In this document: positions 10,870-21,039 of the stretch, one piece after another
Layout of the letters: each line of letters begins with the position of its first letter
Position numbering within the stretch: the first letter of the stretch is position 1
Assembly (NCBI GenBank): GCA_019009955.1
Contig: CM032232.1
Coordinates: 143,677,501-143,741,500 of the forward strand
Direction: 5' to 3'
Source of the DNA: Riptortus pedestris
Lineage: Eukaryota; Arthropoda; Insecta; Hemiptera; Alydidae
DNA: 64,000 bases
Made by a program: the position numbers and the translations under genes
Notes under the pieces: model-generated
What the model saw: the letters and a program-made list of their open reading frames with translations, nothing else
What the model was told of the DNA's origin: nothing
Database searches by the model: none

Positions 10870-11365
10870 TGTTTAAGCATAATCGAAAGTTGAAAGAAGG
10901 CATGACTGTAGTTGTGTTTATGTTTTGGGGGTGTGTCGAAAGGGAAAATTCCAAAGCGTTGCGGAGGCGAAAGTTAAATTATGAAAGGGAGAAAATGTTT
11001 ATGGGGGTGACGTGTAGCTGTAGCTGTAAACATGCTCAGACTTGTGTCTTCTCAGGTGATATACGCCTTCCACATACTTCACCTATGTTTTCACAATTTA
11101 TAGCATGCGAGGGGGGGGGGGGGTGTATGCGGGGTGTGATGGATTGCCAGCGACTGGACCGCCCCCCCCCCTCGCAAAACGTTTTATACATGGCTTTTAG
11201 AAAATGTTTTCCTCCGCTTTAAGCTAACGCTGCTGAATATGCTTAGGCGCCCTGAAAACAATTCTACCGGATTTAGTAAAAGGAAAATCAACTATTTATA
11301 TCGGCTTGAAGACGCCATTACAGAAAATATTACAATCAATTTCCCTCCTCAATGTTTCCCCGTTG
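10870..11365. other. Unannotated interval with G-run
   Basis: A 110-codon open frame on the plus strand (10890-11222) crosses a G12 run and a C10 run. It has no recognisable domain and no splice or start context that supports it. I leave it uncalled. Confidence 0.4.
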
Positions 11366-11370
11366 TAACA

Positions 11371-12630
11371 TCTATGTATATAAAAAAATTGTAACCTCTC
11401 TGTCTGTAACATTGTATATTTTTTTTTTTTTTTTTTTTTGTTTTTTATTTTCGTTTTCACCATTCACATGTCATTAGACAAAAAACCGATATCTGCATTT
11501 TGTTTCTTCTTTCTTTTCTGTGTGTATTGGTTTGTTGTGTTTTGTTTTTGTTTGATTTGTTAACCACCTTATCACGCAATCCTTCACACTCGCATAAACG
11601 TAAACGAAAAAACGAAAAAACGGCTGAAAAGAACCGAATTATTATGAAACTTGGTATGTATATTCCTACATAACACACACCCCAAACTTAGGACGTTAGG
11701 TGCTATATTAATTTTCCTCTCGTTAGGACGAACAGGAGTGGGGGATTAATAAAGGGAAGCCTCTAGAAAAAATTAAAAATATAAGCGATATTTTTCGTTT
11801 TCATTTGTTTTTTCGGGTACATAATGCACAAAACAAAAGTTTTTTATTTTGTTTTATTTAAGAGTAAAACTTTTTGTTATATACACTTTTGTCGTATACC
11901 CGAAGTTTAAATGCGTTATACGCTAAAAATTATAGCGGGAGCAACAATATTATTTGCCAAAAAAGACTTCAACCGAACTAAATAAAACACGGTATGTGTA
12001 TTAGCATTGAGGCACTTCATTATAATAAGCCATACCAATCCTTTCACTGGACGGCAGGAGTGGGGGTTACAAGGAAAGCATGAATTAAAAATAGCGATAT
12101 TCCGTTTCCTATTGGTTTTTTCGCCGCAAATATAAAACATAGACCAAAAGTTGTTTATTTGTTATTTGGAGAAACTTATGTATAATATAAACACTTTTGT
12201 CGTATACTAAGTATAAATGAGTTATAAACTTTAAAACTTTCAGCGGGGCACTAACGGCGCTGAACCGAACTTAACAAAAACTTCGGTATGTCAATTAGCA
12301 TTTAATTCTTCCATGATTATAAGTTATATTAAAATATTTAGGTTCGAAACGAGAGGGGGGTTATAAGGGAGGGCCTGAAATAAAAATTCACCATATTTAC
12401 AATGTAATAAGAGACGGGAAATATAAAAATATCGAAGGACTGTGAAGCCTTATCGAACATATAATTTCTATTATTAGCAAATCCCCACCGGGCAAAAGAT
12501 GGGTATCAATCCTAAACACTGGGACGGGTAAATGTTCAAAATATTGTGCAAAGTAAAGCCTTGCCAAAAAAATACCATCACCATTCCAGCTTCAAATGAA
12601 TTCCCGGGCGAAGCCGGTAATCTGAGCTAG
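11371..12630 (+). mobile_element. HB Helitron, full-length, non-autonomous
   Basis: It begins TCTATGTATATAAAAAAATT (11371) and ends with hairpin CCCGGGCGAAGCCGG, then TAATCTGAGCTAG (12630). The flanks are A (11370) and T (12631), the Helitron A|T target with no duplication. Inside are degenerate repeats of about 260-290 bp built around TAAAAATAGCGATATT, TTGGTTTTTTCG and AACTTTTTGTTATATACACTTTTGTCGTATAC. No Rep or helicase ORF is present. Confidence 0.85.
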
Positions 12631-12814
12631 TTGAAAAATAATAAATCCGTTAAAATAAATAATTCAATTTATTATATTCAAATTATTATTTGTGTTGATA
12701 TTATAACTGAACAAACCTCTATGCGTTAACGAAGTATATGATAATGATTCCATAGGATAATATAAAAATTTTATAAACTCTTTTTTACCAATGTCTTTTA
12801 TTTTTTAAGCAGTT

Positions 12815-13048
12815 AAAAAATAAATTAAATTATTTATTAACGTCGACATTTTGCAACTAAATCTAATTGATACCTACCTGTTATATACAGGTAACCACCA
12901 TTTGCTAGCCAGGGTAGGACTAAGGATTTTATTTAGTAGATTCCGTAACTAATTAACTTCCTTTGCTCAGGAGGGAATCGAATTCGCCACTCTAGCTTTA
13001 TCATGTGGAATTGAGGCCAACGCTTTAGCTCAGACAGCCTGAGTCCCC
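12815..13048 (-). mobile_element. tRNA-derived SINE
   Basis: Read on the minus strand it starts with a tRNA-like head (GACTCAGGCTGTCTGAGCTA resembling an A box; GAATTCGATTCCCTCC as B box). It continues through TAAATAAAATCCTTAGTCC, TGGCTAGCAAATGGTGGTTA and a 3' region ending near the ATTTATTAAC tail. It is diverged and has no obvious intact target duplication. Confidence 0.65.
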
Positions 13049-13094
13049 AAACATTACTCGATATTAAACTGCTTAAGTCAATACTAAAGATAAT

Positions 13095-13360
13095 ATTTGT
13101 TATTGTGTAAAATCGTATTTGGAATGGTGGGGGTTTAGATGGAGGGAATTCAAAAATTTAAAATATCTCCGTTATTATGAGTCGTATTGCAAAATGCTAC
13201 AGTACCAATCAACTTAAACTATTCATGGCCTACAATTGCTGTTCCGTGCATTTTTTTCGTAACTCAAGCATTAAGCGAGTTATTCGTACTTTCCTGTTTT
13301 CCTGCCCCCTTCTACTCATCAAGTGTACTATACCAGCCCATGAAAATCTGCTTAGTCTAG
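13095..13360 (-). mobile_element. HA fragment truncated by hAT
   Basis: In reverse orientation this keeps GGTGGGGGTTTAGATGGAGG and AAAATATCTCCGTTATTATG. It also retains part of the 5' terminus (GAAAATCTGCTTAGTCTAGG), broken off exactly where the hAT terminus CAGGGGTG begins. Confidence 0.55.
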
Positions 13361-13362
13361 GC

Positions 13363-13544
13363 CAGGGGTGAGCAACCTTTTTAATCAACGGGCCAATTTA
13401 AATTTTAAAATTTTTTGGAGGGCCGCACATAAAGTAACACTTATTAATAATTCAGAAAACTTTATTTATTATAAACAGTAGAATAGAAAAATATAAAAAA
13501 AGTAAAGATTTCAAATACAAATTTTAATGCAAAAATTAAATAAA
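13363..13544 (-). mobile_element. hAT transposon, terminal segment
   Basis: CAGGGGTGAGCAACCTTTTT followed by GGGCCAATTT and GGAGGGCCGCAC is a typical hAT terminal inverted repeat with its subterminal region. It is the 3' end of the element whose transposase relics lie on the minus strand at 15241-17830. An HA copy separates it from the next hAT segment. I could not find the opposite terminus. Confidence 0.6.
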
Positions 13545-14800
13545 GTCCGTCACGCAGGGGCTGCGTAAACTAAGCAGATTTCCCACGTGAAGTTTTACAA
13601 TAGAGAAATTTCAAGAGAGCCGAGCCAGTCAAAGAAACGGCCGAACTAGCTTTTGGCGGGAAAGTAACTCTCGTCCGTTAGGCTCCGAGATTAAATTAAA
13701 AACAATTCAATCTCAAAAAACACAAAAGATGGACTTACCGTTAATGATAGCAGCGCTCTGAAAACTTATTACACCAACACTAAATAGTACCACAGAATAT
13801 CCATTATTTGTAAGACTTAATACTGCTGTGAATATTAAGTAAACAAATAAAGGGCAAGTCAAATGGTAAGAACCTTCCTGATAGCAAACAGTCTGAGTTC
13901 TAAACAATCAGGTTAGCCAGCTTTTACCGGAAATAAAAGCAATTACGGAAATATATTTGAATATAAGTTATAAATTTTATTCATATAACTATTTATTATA
14001 TCTAGTGCTGTAATTAATAATAGACCAGAATAATTTTAATCACAACCATTCAACAAGCAGGTTAGCCAGCGAAGGTTTACATTAGATAACTATACATACA
14101 TGTAAAAATTCCGTGAATATTAGTGAATAATTACAAACGGCAATGAGAAATCTTTCAGTGAATTTACAATATAAGTTAATGGTCCCTACAACATAATACG
14201 GCTGGATTGTAAACAAACAGGTTAGCCAACCTTGTAGCGCAGTGTCAATTTTATTGGAAACTATTTATTATAGTTAGTGGCGTAATTTGAAATGAATCAA
14301 AATAATTTCTATCTCAATCACTCAGACTTTTGAAGTCCAAGAAAAAAAAAAGGGGGGGGTCAACTGAACGTATTTGTTTGTACCTCGTAAAATAAAGCTT
14401 TGTTGAAAACAATATTTTGTATTTAACTTAATAATGAGGTTGTTCATTAGATATAAGCTTATTATTAATATGTCCCTAGTAGGAGTGGGGTTTACTGAAA
14501 GCGGAACTCATTACAAAAAATACAAATATCTCGGTTAATACTCATTATACGGAAAATATGTATAGATTAATATTTATAGTAAATGTAATTTGCAATAAGA
14601 TTGATTCAATACAATTTTTCGATCCGACGTATAGTAACAGAGATATTTCGAATTATCGAAAGTACTCCCCTCTTAACCCCCCCTCCCACTGGTCCGATTT
14701 CAGCCGTTAACGAACTTGATCTTTCTTTTTACATAAAACGACTAAATTTCGAGTTTCGTAACGATCAAACAAAAATTGCGACCGCTAGAGCGGTAACAGG

Positions 14801-14874
<74 letters not shown>

Positions 14875-15001
14875 CAGTTTTGAACGGACCTCATTTTCGT
14901 CATCTACTAAATAGGATCGATGGACATTTGAAGAAAAATGTTGAAAATTCCGTCATGAGTACAACCTCAATAGCTGATTTCCCTGAAGGGAAATCTGCTA
15001 A
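13545..15001 (+). mobile_element. HA element, long form, complete, nested in hAT
   Basis: It runs from GTCCGTCACGCAGGGGCTGC (13545) to TTCCCTGAAGGGAAATCTGCTA (15001), with (TA)n at 14805-14870. This copy carries the extra long-form interior (13700-14510), absent from short copies, including AAGGGGGGGG at 14350. hAT sequence continues on both sides. A donor-like ACG/GTAAGT on the minus strand near 13730 lies in diverged HA interior and is not called an exon. Confidence 0.8.
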
Positions 15002-15004
15002 AAA

Positions 15005-15440
15005 CAATAAAATAACAGAAAAAAGAATTTACTTGAAATTTCAATCAGACATTTGGCGCTGTTTTTTCGGTACAAGCTAATCAATATCGGCTGGAATTGA
15101 TTAAGTAGCTACAGGTCTTGATCGGTGGTCATTTTTGATTAGTTTCATGGTCGAAAATAATTGTTCGTAAACACACCTACTTCCGAACAGAGGCATCATT
15201 TGCTTTGCTTTTTTCGTCAAAAGCAGAAATTTCTCAAGGCTCACATACGTTTTTTTTTAAAAAATTTGATGTTTACTGACAAAAATACATTTTTTAAATC
15301 GGCATTATTCTGCATGTCGATCACTTCCATTTCAAAGTCATCGGGAACTGTATCCACATTGATATTAAATGGCGAGGAAAACATTTTCATGGAACCGCTG
15401 TCTATATTGTTCCGATTTTATTACCAAAACCAGTAATAAA
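15005..15440 (-). pseudogene. hAT transposase C-terminal relic
   Basis: The minus strand of about 15241-15395 reads FSSPFNINVDTVPDDFEMEV followed by IDMQNNADLKNVF. This matches, by recognition, the C-terminal region of hAT transposases related to GTF2IRD2/FAM200/ZBED5-type proteins, where F.M.LIELQ.D..L. precedes the dimerisation segment. A frame disruption follows at the A-run (about 15248-15260). The expected hATC core beyond it is not intact. Confidence 0.6.
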
Positions 15441-16004
15441 CGTTTTTAATAAGAGTTCTTTTGGATTGCAAAATTAAATACTCGCAAGTTTCACAGTTTT
15501 TATCACTGCAAAATTTATTTCACAATGCACAATAAACATGGTGATTATTCTTAATTACTACCTACAGTATACACTGATAGCGTTACTGTTCCTCAATGAG
15601 TCACAGTCCAATAATTCACTGAAATTCACAGAAAGACGGCACTGCACTGTCCTTTACTTCGCGGCACTGCACTGTCTTAAACACGGCACTAAACTGTTAC
15701 TTACAGTCACGGCACAACACTGTTCTTCTTATAAAAACACTTTACCGCACTGTACTAAGTCGCACTGTAGCACTGATGTGAACATCAAGACAGGTGAGAA
15801 TAAAACTGCCTCGCTCCCGGCAGGCCCTCTTTATATAGGGTAGCGGCATACATCAAAGGGGAATTGTCTAGTTCATTCGACGTCTGGCTGGAAGGTACTG
15901 GTCAGACCTAGAACATTCTTTCGGTCTCTTTGATCTACGTCACACTTTCCAAATACGCGACTCTCTCTCTGAAGGATTATTCATCTATTTAGTTTTCGCA
16001 ACAA
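15441..16004 (-). mobile_element. LTR copy nested in hAT
   Basis: This is related to the LTR at 6120: it shares AGTTCTTTTGGATTGCA, many GGCACTGCACTG-type motifs and CTCCCGGCAGGCC. On the minus strand CCTATATAAAGAGGGCC (about 15826-15842) supplies a TATA box, and the LTR start reads TGTTGCGAAAAC. It lies between hAT segments 15005-15440 and 16016-16248. The internal retrotransposon genes are absent. Confidence 0.6.
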
Positions 16005-16021
16005 TATATTGTGCTTTTTTT

Positions 16022-16248
16022 TTAAGAAGTAGTAACGTTTTCTTTTTCTAAATGTGGTTGTCGCTCAAATCCCTGAATTTTATCATGCAAATTGTAAATA
16101 AACTGTCCTTTACCTTGAAGTTCCACATCAAGATCATTGAGATGTTGAGTCAAGTCGATAAGAAACCCAAAATCGCTCATCCATTCTTTATTAGCAAAAT
16201 GAGGAAAGACATATCCCTTCATATCCAAGAACAATTGTATTTCGCTTT
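16022..16248 (-). pseudogene. hAT transposase middle segment
   Basis: The minus frame contains FLDMKGYVFPHFANKEWMSD, FGFLIDLTQHLNDLDVELQG and KGQFIYNLHDKIQGFERQ. In the GTF2IRD2/ZBED5-type hAT family this follows directly after the EVRWLSRG motif. That motif is found 740 bp away beyond an HA insertion. The reading frame is open across this exon-sized piece. Confidence 0.75.
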
Positions 16249-16380
16249 TAGCAGACTTCCCTTAAGGGAAATCAGCTATTGAGGTTGTACTCATGACGGA
16301 ATTTTCGAAATATTTCTTCAAATGCCCATCGATCCTACTTAGTAGATGACGAAAATAAGGTCCGCTCAAAACTGTATCTA

Positions 16381-16431
<51 letters not shown>

Positions 16432-16985
16432 GTGTTACCGCTCTAGTGGTCGCTGTTTTTTTTTGAGATTGAACCAACTCGATATTTAGTCTTTTTATGT
16501 AAATAGAAAGATCAAGTTCGTTAACGCCTGAAATCTGACCAGTGGGAAGGGGGGTTTAGAGGGGAGGGGGATGTTCGAAAATACGAAATATCTACGTTAC
16601 TATAACTCGGATCAAAAGAATTGTATAGAACCACTCTTATGGCAAATTAAATGTATTATACATATTGTTCTATATAGTCCTTCGCAATCTTGAATATTAA
16701 CCGAGATATTTGCATTTGTATTCTGCGTGTGTTCACCAATAGGCTATGTTCGGAGTTTCCGACGAGAGCTCTGGCGGCCGTTTCCATAAATATCCTCCCT
16801 CGTGAATAGGATTAGAGGTTAGGTTAATTGTTTTGGGGCTATATACTACTGGGTCATTACGCCCTAAATAATGTTTTTTAGGTTTAGAGGTTTCTTACTA
16901 CTACAGTTGTTATTAGGCAGATTTTTCTATTGTAAAACTTCACGTGGGAAATCTGCTTAGTTTACGCAGCCCCTGCGTGACGGAC
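16249..16985 (-). mobile_element. HA element inserted in hAT transposase frame
   Basis: It runs from TAGCAGACTTCCCTTAAGGG to GCGTGACGGAC. It splits the hAT frame between KRVYNL (beyond 16985) and KSEIQLFLDMKG (before 16249). The coding sequence on both sides makes the empty site predictable at codon level: the insertion lies in an A-tract with at most a few A residues ambiguous. (TA)n is at 16380-16428. The 5' block carries an extra AATTGTTTTGGGGCTATATACTACTG segment shared with copies at 48240 and 58617. Confidence 0.85.
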
Positions 16986-16989
16986 TTTT

Positions 16990-17830
16990 TAAGTTGTATA
17001 CTCTTTTTAGCATTGCACCTCTACTAAGCCAACGTACTTCGGTATTGAAAACCACGTCCTCATATTCAGTTTCTGAATCTTTCAGGAATTCTTTAAATTC
17101 ACAGTGATAAAACTGATTAGTTCAATTATTGGTACAGTGACATTTGGCAAACTCAATCTTTTCGCACAAAAATTTTCCTGGTGAATTATGCTGTGGTTAA
17201 CGAAGTTTCCCTTCTTTTGGCCTTCTTAATGTCATGAAGTAGCCTTCCTGATCCTTCTATCACAATGCTTGACATTGCTCGTGTTCCATCTGTCAATATA
17301 CTGTCGATAAATTGAAAAGTTTACCAAGAAAGACTTTAGTTCATCGTACCGGTCTTTGCCGGTTGTAGCCCCTTGCATTGGAATCAGTGAACACAATTCT
17401 TCGGTAATATTAAGTTTGGTGTCAATACCACGTAAACATATAGCCAGTAGTGCTGTATCGCTAATATTGCAACTCTCATGAAGTGCCAAAGAACAGTATT
17501 CGAATTTTACAATGCGTTCACGAAGCGTTGTTGCTATGTTCTCAGACAAGTCTTCAATTCTCCTGTCAATGGTGAATCTTGATTAACTAATGCTTGAAAT
17601 AACATTTATTTTATCAGAAAATGCTACTTCAGCAACAACAGTCAGACATTCTTTTATCATCTCTCTATCCGCAAAGGGTTTCATTTTTTTTCCAGTAATT
17701 GATGACGAAAAACTAGCCTTAACTGCTGTATTTGAAAAATTAGCTTGATTTTTAAAAATAATCTGTAACGTATTTACCCGGAGTTGTCAGGTCAAGTATT
17801 TATATTGCTTTTCATATTTTGTATCCTAAT
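16990..17830 (-). pseudogene. hAT transposase N-terminal and catalytic region
   Basis: On the minus strand, in order: KPFADREMIKECLTVVAEVA, a damaged linker, LSENIATTLRERIVKFEYCS, LALHESCNISDTALLAICLR, GIDTKLNITEELCSLIPMQG, TTGKDRYDELKSFLVNFSI, then frameshifted sequence ending in TEYEDVVFNTEVRWLSRGAM. These match the RNase H-like hAT fold of GTF2IRD2/ZBED5-type relatives (LALDES.D.SDTAQL is the usual first-Asp region; here D is replaced by H in ALHES). Several frameshifts and stops make it non-functional. Confidence 0.75.
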
Positions 17831-18061
17831 GCCTTTGTATGTTATATTCTTTTAATATCGACACAATCTCTGAGCATAACAAGAATACTGCTTTATCTTT
17901 GAGGAAAGTGAAAAAAATAGTCAAATTTCCACATTTCTTGGTAATGCCTGTGTTCATCTTCTGTTTTTTTTTTTTTTTTTTTAATTTGCTTTTCCGACAT
18001 GATATGAATACAAAATTATATTAGTATGAATAAAGAAAATTACAACGAATAAATAAAAATA

Positions 18062-18069
18062 ATATATAC

Positions 18070-18123
<54 letters not shown>

Positions 18124-18126
18124 TTG

Positions 18127-18180
<54 letters not shown>
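18062..18180. repeat. (TG)n(TA)n microsatellite
   Basis: A TG run (18082-18122) is followed by TA (18132-18180). It precedes the 27-bp minisatellite in the same order as the TA tract precedes the 3' block of HA elements. Confidence 0.9.
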
Positions 18181-18186
<6 letters not shown>

Positions 18187-18210
18187 GTATTATACATATA
18201 TTTTACAATG

Positions 18211-19300
18211 ATATTCGAGAGAACATTTAATCTCTATTGATATTAGAAGGATATAATCTGTAATGCTATCAGAGAACCTATAATCTTTATTGATATTAGA
18301 TTATATTTAATATATATTGATATTGGAGAACATATAATCTCTATTGATACTATAGAGCATAAAATCTCTATTGATATTAGTGAGCATATAATGTATAATT
18401 CTATCAGAGAACCTATAATCTTTATTGATATTAGATTATATTTAATATATATTGATATTGGAGAACATATAATCTCTATTGATACTATAGAGCATAATAT
18501 CTCTATTGATATTAGTGAGCATATAGTGTATAATTCTATCAGAGAACCTATAATCTTTATTGATATTAGATTATATTCAATATACATCGATATTGGAGAA
18601 CATATAATCTCTATTGATACTATAGAGCATAAAATATCTATTGATATTAGATTATATTCAATATACATCGATATTGGAGAACATATAATCTCTATTGATA
18701 CTATAGAGCATAAAATCTCTATTGATATTAGTGAGCATATAATGTATAATTCTATCAGAGAACCTATAATCTTTATTGATATTAGATTATATTTAATATA
18801 TATTGATATTGGAGAACATATAATCTCTATTGATACTATAGAGCATAAAATCTCTATTGATATTAGTGAGCATATAATGTATAATTCTATCAGAGAACCT
18901 ATAATCTTTATTGATATTAGATTACATTTAATATATATTGATATTGGAGAACATATAATCACTATTCATACTATAGAGCATAAAATCTCTATTGATATTA
19001 GTGAGCATATAATGTATAATGCTATCAGAGAACCTATAATCTTTATTGATATTAGATTACATTTAATATATATTGATATTAGAGAACATATAATCACTAT
19101 TGATACTATAGAGCATGTAATCTCTATTGATATTAGTGAGCATATAATGTATAATGCTATCAGAGAACCTATAATCTTTATTGATATTAGATTACATTTA
19201 ATATATATTGATATTAGAGAACATATAATCTCTATTGATAATATAGAGCATAAAATCACTATTGATATTACAGCACATGTAATCTCTGCTGACATTATAA
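18211..19300. repeat. Minisatellite, 27-bp units in 135-bp higher-order repeats
   Basis: The core phrase is ATCTCTATTGATATTAG. Five variant 27-bp units (translated: EPIIFIDIR, LYLIYIDIG, EHIISIDTI, EHKISIDIS, EHIMYNSIR) form a 135-bp unit repeated about seven times, with one shortened 81-bp repeat near 18620-18700. Since 27 is divisible by three, several frames stay open: 315 codons on plus and 239 and 109 on minus. That is an arithmetic consequence and not evidence of a protein. Divergence rises toward the right end. Confidence 0.85.
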
Positions 19301-19340
19301 ATACAGCCTCAATAGCTGTTTTGCCTGGAGTCTGCTAATA
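19301..19340 (+). mobile_element. HA-like 3' terminus closing the minisatellite
   Basis: TACAGCCTCAATAGCTG, then a short GCCTGGAG segment, then TCTGCTAAT matches the HA 3' end (ACAACCTCAATAGCTG ... TCTGCTAA). The palindromic middle is replaced or worn. It suggests the whole 18.06-19.34 kb block is an HA relative whose internal repeat expanded. Confidence 0.55.
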
Positions 19341-19454
19341 CAGAAAAATAAGAACTGTACCCTGCTACATTACTTTCAAGGGATGCATTTGAATATAACC
19401 AGATACACATGAGTTAGTGAATGTATCCCCGACTCACATACGCAGCAACTCATC

Positions 19455-19550
19455 ACCGACAATAGCCGGGCCCGTAATTGCCGAGAGGGAAGATGATTGT
19501 AAACAGCGGGTTCGAATCCTGCTGCGTCAAGTTTCCTGCTCGGCAAATCT
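19455..19550 (+). other. tRNA-like sequence (possible SINE head)
   Basis: CAGCGGGTTCGAATCCTGCT has a perfect T-arm (B box GGTTCGAATCC) with pairing GCGGG/CCTGC. Upstream AATTGCCGAGAGGGAAGATG is a weak A-box candidate. I cannot fold a full cloverleaf or find an anticodon stem, so a tRNA gene is not called. Confidence 0.3.
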
Positions 19551-19830
19551 AGTCGCTAGAGTAAATAGATCTGCTATTAACCCAACTACAATAGAACCAT
19601 CGCAGAGAGTCTAACCTAGACAAACACGAACTAACTCAGGTCTCCTTAATTAGTCTATTTATCCCCCGCTAGAGCTCATATAATATGTATTCCGGCGAGT
19701 CGGCTGTATATTTTGAAAACAACAAACATTTCTAACTGAATACGTGATATCAAGTTGTTCTGTCGTAGCGCACTTCCAACTAAAATCAACTATGAAACCT
19801 CTAACTCCACTCCATAATTCTTGAGAGTCT

Positions 19831-19872
<42 letters not shown>

Positions 19873-20084
19873 AGTCCCTAGACTTCAAGGGTCACAGTTT
19901 CCTGATAGATGGGCCAACAACATATGACAACTTTCCCTTAAAGGGATAGAAGCCAACTAAGGAATAGATTAATATGAGGTTATTCAAAATTACACACACG
20001 CATATATGTATATATGTATGTATATATATATATATATCAAATTCAACGGAGTTATCTTATTTGTTTGTTTATAAGGATTTAGGG

Positions 20085-20262
20085 CGATTCTAGTTATACT
20101 AGAGATATTTACAAGTCCGCCCTCAGGATTAGTTAAACAATTAGATAAAACTCAGATTAGGATTTAATTTGTCGTGAAGTTGATCTATTCTAAAACTGTA
20201 AGTAGTTTTTCGCACATTTAAACATCTTTAATTATTTACAAGCATTTTTTCTTTAATTAATG
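20085..20262 (+). mobile_element. Tc1-MITE fragment related to 1705-2340
   Basis: It shares ATTAGATAAAACTCAGATTA, GTAAGTAGTTTTTCGCACAT and TTAAACATCTTTAA with the MITE at 1.7 kb, but the ends are missing. A SINE begins where the MITE sequence stops (TTTTATTTTTATTT), suggesting SINE insertion. Confidence 0.6.
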
Positions 20263-20264
20263 TT

Positions 20265-20495
20265 TTATTTTTATTTACATCCACTTTATGGTCTTCAACT
20301 TAGATGGCTAATCGGGACGGGTTATCTACAGGTTGCCACCCTTTTGTAGCCAGGGCGGGCTCAAGGAGTTTATTAAATGAGACCGTCACTAAACAAATTT
20401 CTACTGCCCAGGGCGGGAATCGAACCCGCCTCTCTAGGTCCACCACGCGAGATGAAGACCAACGCCTTAACTCACATGGCCAACCTGAGCCCCGA
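20265..20495 (-). mobile_element. tRNA-derived SINE, best-preserved copy
   Basis: On the minus strand: GGCTCAGGTTGGCCATGTGA / GTTAAGGCGTTGGTCTTCAT (A-box region), then GGCGGGTTCGATTCCCGCCC (B box with pairing arms). The body follows with GGTCTCATTTAATAAACTCC, GCCCGCCCTGGCTACAAAAG, CAACCTGTAGATAACCCGTC and ATAAAGTGGATGTAAAT. Length is about 230 bp. The RNA polymerase III promoter boxes look intact. Confidence 0.8.
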
Positions 20496-20599
20496 TATCT
20501 TATCTTAATATATCTAAAGAATATCTTATCTGAATCTGGAATTATTTATTTTGACCCTCCCTGAACTCATTTCGATTGGTTACACTAAAAACTAGTTTT

Positions 20600-20965
20600 G
20601 CTCCTGAAGGGAAATCTATTAAAGGTGACTAATATTAATATTCCATCTTCTTCTATAATATATATATATATAATGTATGAGAAATCTTTCTGTTAATTTT
20701 AATAAATTCCCAACTGGAACGGCTTGTGAATTGTAAGAATAATTTATATTTTAATACCTAAAATTTTAGTAGTCCAAGAACTAAAGAAGGGGGGGTGGAT
20801 GAACAGTACGTATTTGCATGAAATCTTCACAAAGTAACGAAGGTAAGGTAGGGTTAGAAACGACAGGTACGGTTAGAAGGAGCTTCCGCCTGAGCCGAGA
20901 AGTTAGGGAAATGGCCGATCTAATCCGAACTATTCCCGACCACATATCTCATAGACTTCCTGTTT
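20600..20965 (+). mobile_element. HA fragments, decayed
   Basis: GAAGGGAAATCTATTAAA (about 20606) is a mutated 3' terminus. 20675-20960 matches the long-form interior, including CAACTGGAACGGCTTGTGAA, a G-run and GGTTAGAAACGACAGGTACG. A short (TA)n separates them. Confidence 0.5.
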
Positions 20966-21039
20966 TCCACGCAGAGTATCCCTCTAACGTGGGAATTTAT
21001 TTTCATGTTGTGTGCTCCATCCATTGGATACTACACACA

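Noticed and set aside
10890..11222. 110-codon plus-strand frame
   Set aside because: Spans G and C homopolymers, with no domain, no splice evidence and no conserved feature.
13713..13907. Minus-strand frame with hydrophobic segment and a consensus donor (ACG/GTAAGT), looking like a signal-peptide exon
   Set aside because: The sequence aligns with the diverged interior of long-form HA copies, so it is transposon DNA.
18243..19338. Long open frames (315 aa plus; 239 and 109 aa minus)
   Set aside because: They arise from a 27-bp tandem repeat whose unit length is a multiple of three. Frames are open on both strands and no domain or start context supports coding.
19455..19550. tRNA gene
   Set aside because: A good T-arm is present, but no acceptor stem pairing or anticodon arm could be assembled by eye.
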